38,574 bases of DNA from Actinomycetota bacterium (GTDB lineage: Bacteria > Actinomycetota > Actinomycetes > Nanopelagicales > Nanopelagicaceae): positions 1 to 38,574 of the forward strand of contig RFSC01000002.1 in the NCBI GenBank assembly GCA_009924185.1, written 5' to 3'. The position numbers and the translations under genes were made by a program. Position 1 is the stretch's first letter; each line of letters opens with the position of its first letter. Under the pieces are notes generated by a model. That model was not told where the DNA came from. It saw nothing but the letters and a program-made list of their open reading frames with translations, and did not search any database. This document shows positions 38,134 to 38,574 of this stretch, one piece after another.

Positions 38134-38574
38134 AGTACGCAGTCTCTGATTCTTTAGTAGTTACTAAGCGCCAGCTCTTGCAGCTGATTCGTATCCCGGA
38201 AGTTCTTATCTTTTCCACTATCCAACCGGTGATGTTTGTCCTTCTTTTCCGTTATGTATTTGGTGGCTCAATCTCAACTGGAATTCCCGGCGTTGATTAT
38301 GTGCAGCTACTAATGCCAGGAATCTTTGTGCAGACCGTCGCATTTACGCTCGCTGGAACGGCGGTCGGCCTAGCTGAAGATATGCAAAAGGGTTTAATTG
38401 ATCGCTTTAGATCACTTCCGATTTCCCGTTCCGCAGTTGTATTTGGCCGAGCTCTAGGGGATAGCACCCTCAACATTGTTGTTTGGCTTTGCGATGTCAT
38501 GGATTGGCGTTTTGATTGGATTATCGGTGCGCTCCGCCCGAGTCGCCAACGCAGCGGTTTTCATTGCAGTCTTT
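38130..38574 (+). pseudogene. DrrB-type ABC permease, apparently disrupted by an internal out-of-frame deletion near 38478-38486; runs off window
   Basis: Own translation: MKYAVSDSLVVTKRQLLQLIRIPEVLIFSTIQPVMFVLLFRYVFGG...MQKGLIDRFRSLPISRSAVVFGRALGDSTLNIVV (good DrrB), then nonsense WLCDVMDWRFDW..; the +1 frame from 38482 gives FGFAMSWIGVLIGLSVRSARVANAAVFIAVF (good DrrB). Confidence 0.7.

Overview
The window is about 38.6 kb of gene-dense, AT-leaning actinobacterial chromosome. Gene order and compaction suggest a streamlined freshwater-type actinobacterium (Nanopelagicales/acI-like); this is inference from gene order and composition only. The core is the actinobacterial block rsmI-metG-tatD-rsmA-ispE-tRNA(Gln)-glmU-prs-rplY-pth-mfd-SurA_N lipoprotein-mazG-eno-ftsB/divIC-DUF501-ppx-UDG-tRNA(UAA). 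It is flanked by purU, an MMPL/TetR pair, a CopD-CtaG fusion, acyl-CoA dehydrogenase, 5-formyl-THF cyclo-ligase, a degenerate MoeA/Glp-like gene followed by RimJ-like and 3-TM membrane protein genes, a Pmt mannosyltransferase, and a terminal cluster of efflux genes (two MFS, one DrrAB-type ABC). Main points for follow-up: (1) a MoeA homologue lacking domain II and active-site motifs next to a GlpR-like membrane protein, resembling the corynebacterial gephyrin-like division module; (2) a 73-nt class-I tRNA with a UAA (Leu) anticodon whose 5' end encodes the stop codon of the upstream UDG gene; (3) divergent overlapping promoters under one palindromic operator between mmpL and tetR; (4) an ABC permease with an apparent frame-disrupting internal deletion near the window end; (5) a 13-bp perfect hairpin (possible terminator) embedded in an opposing gene's coding tail, with all five convergent gene pairs abutting or overlapping; (6) a three-arm mutually exclusive hairpin set in the glpR-like leader; (7) an unlisted 35-aa small ORF. 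No CRISPR arrays, transposases, rRNA genes or prophage genes were seen.
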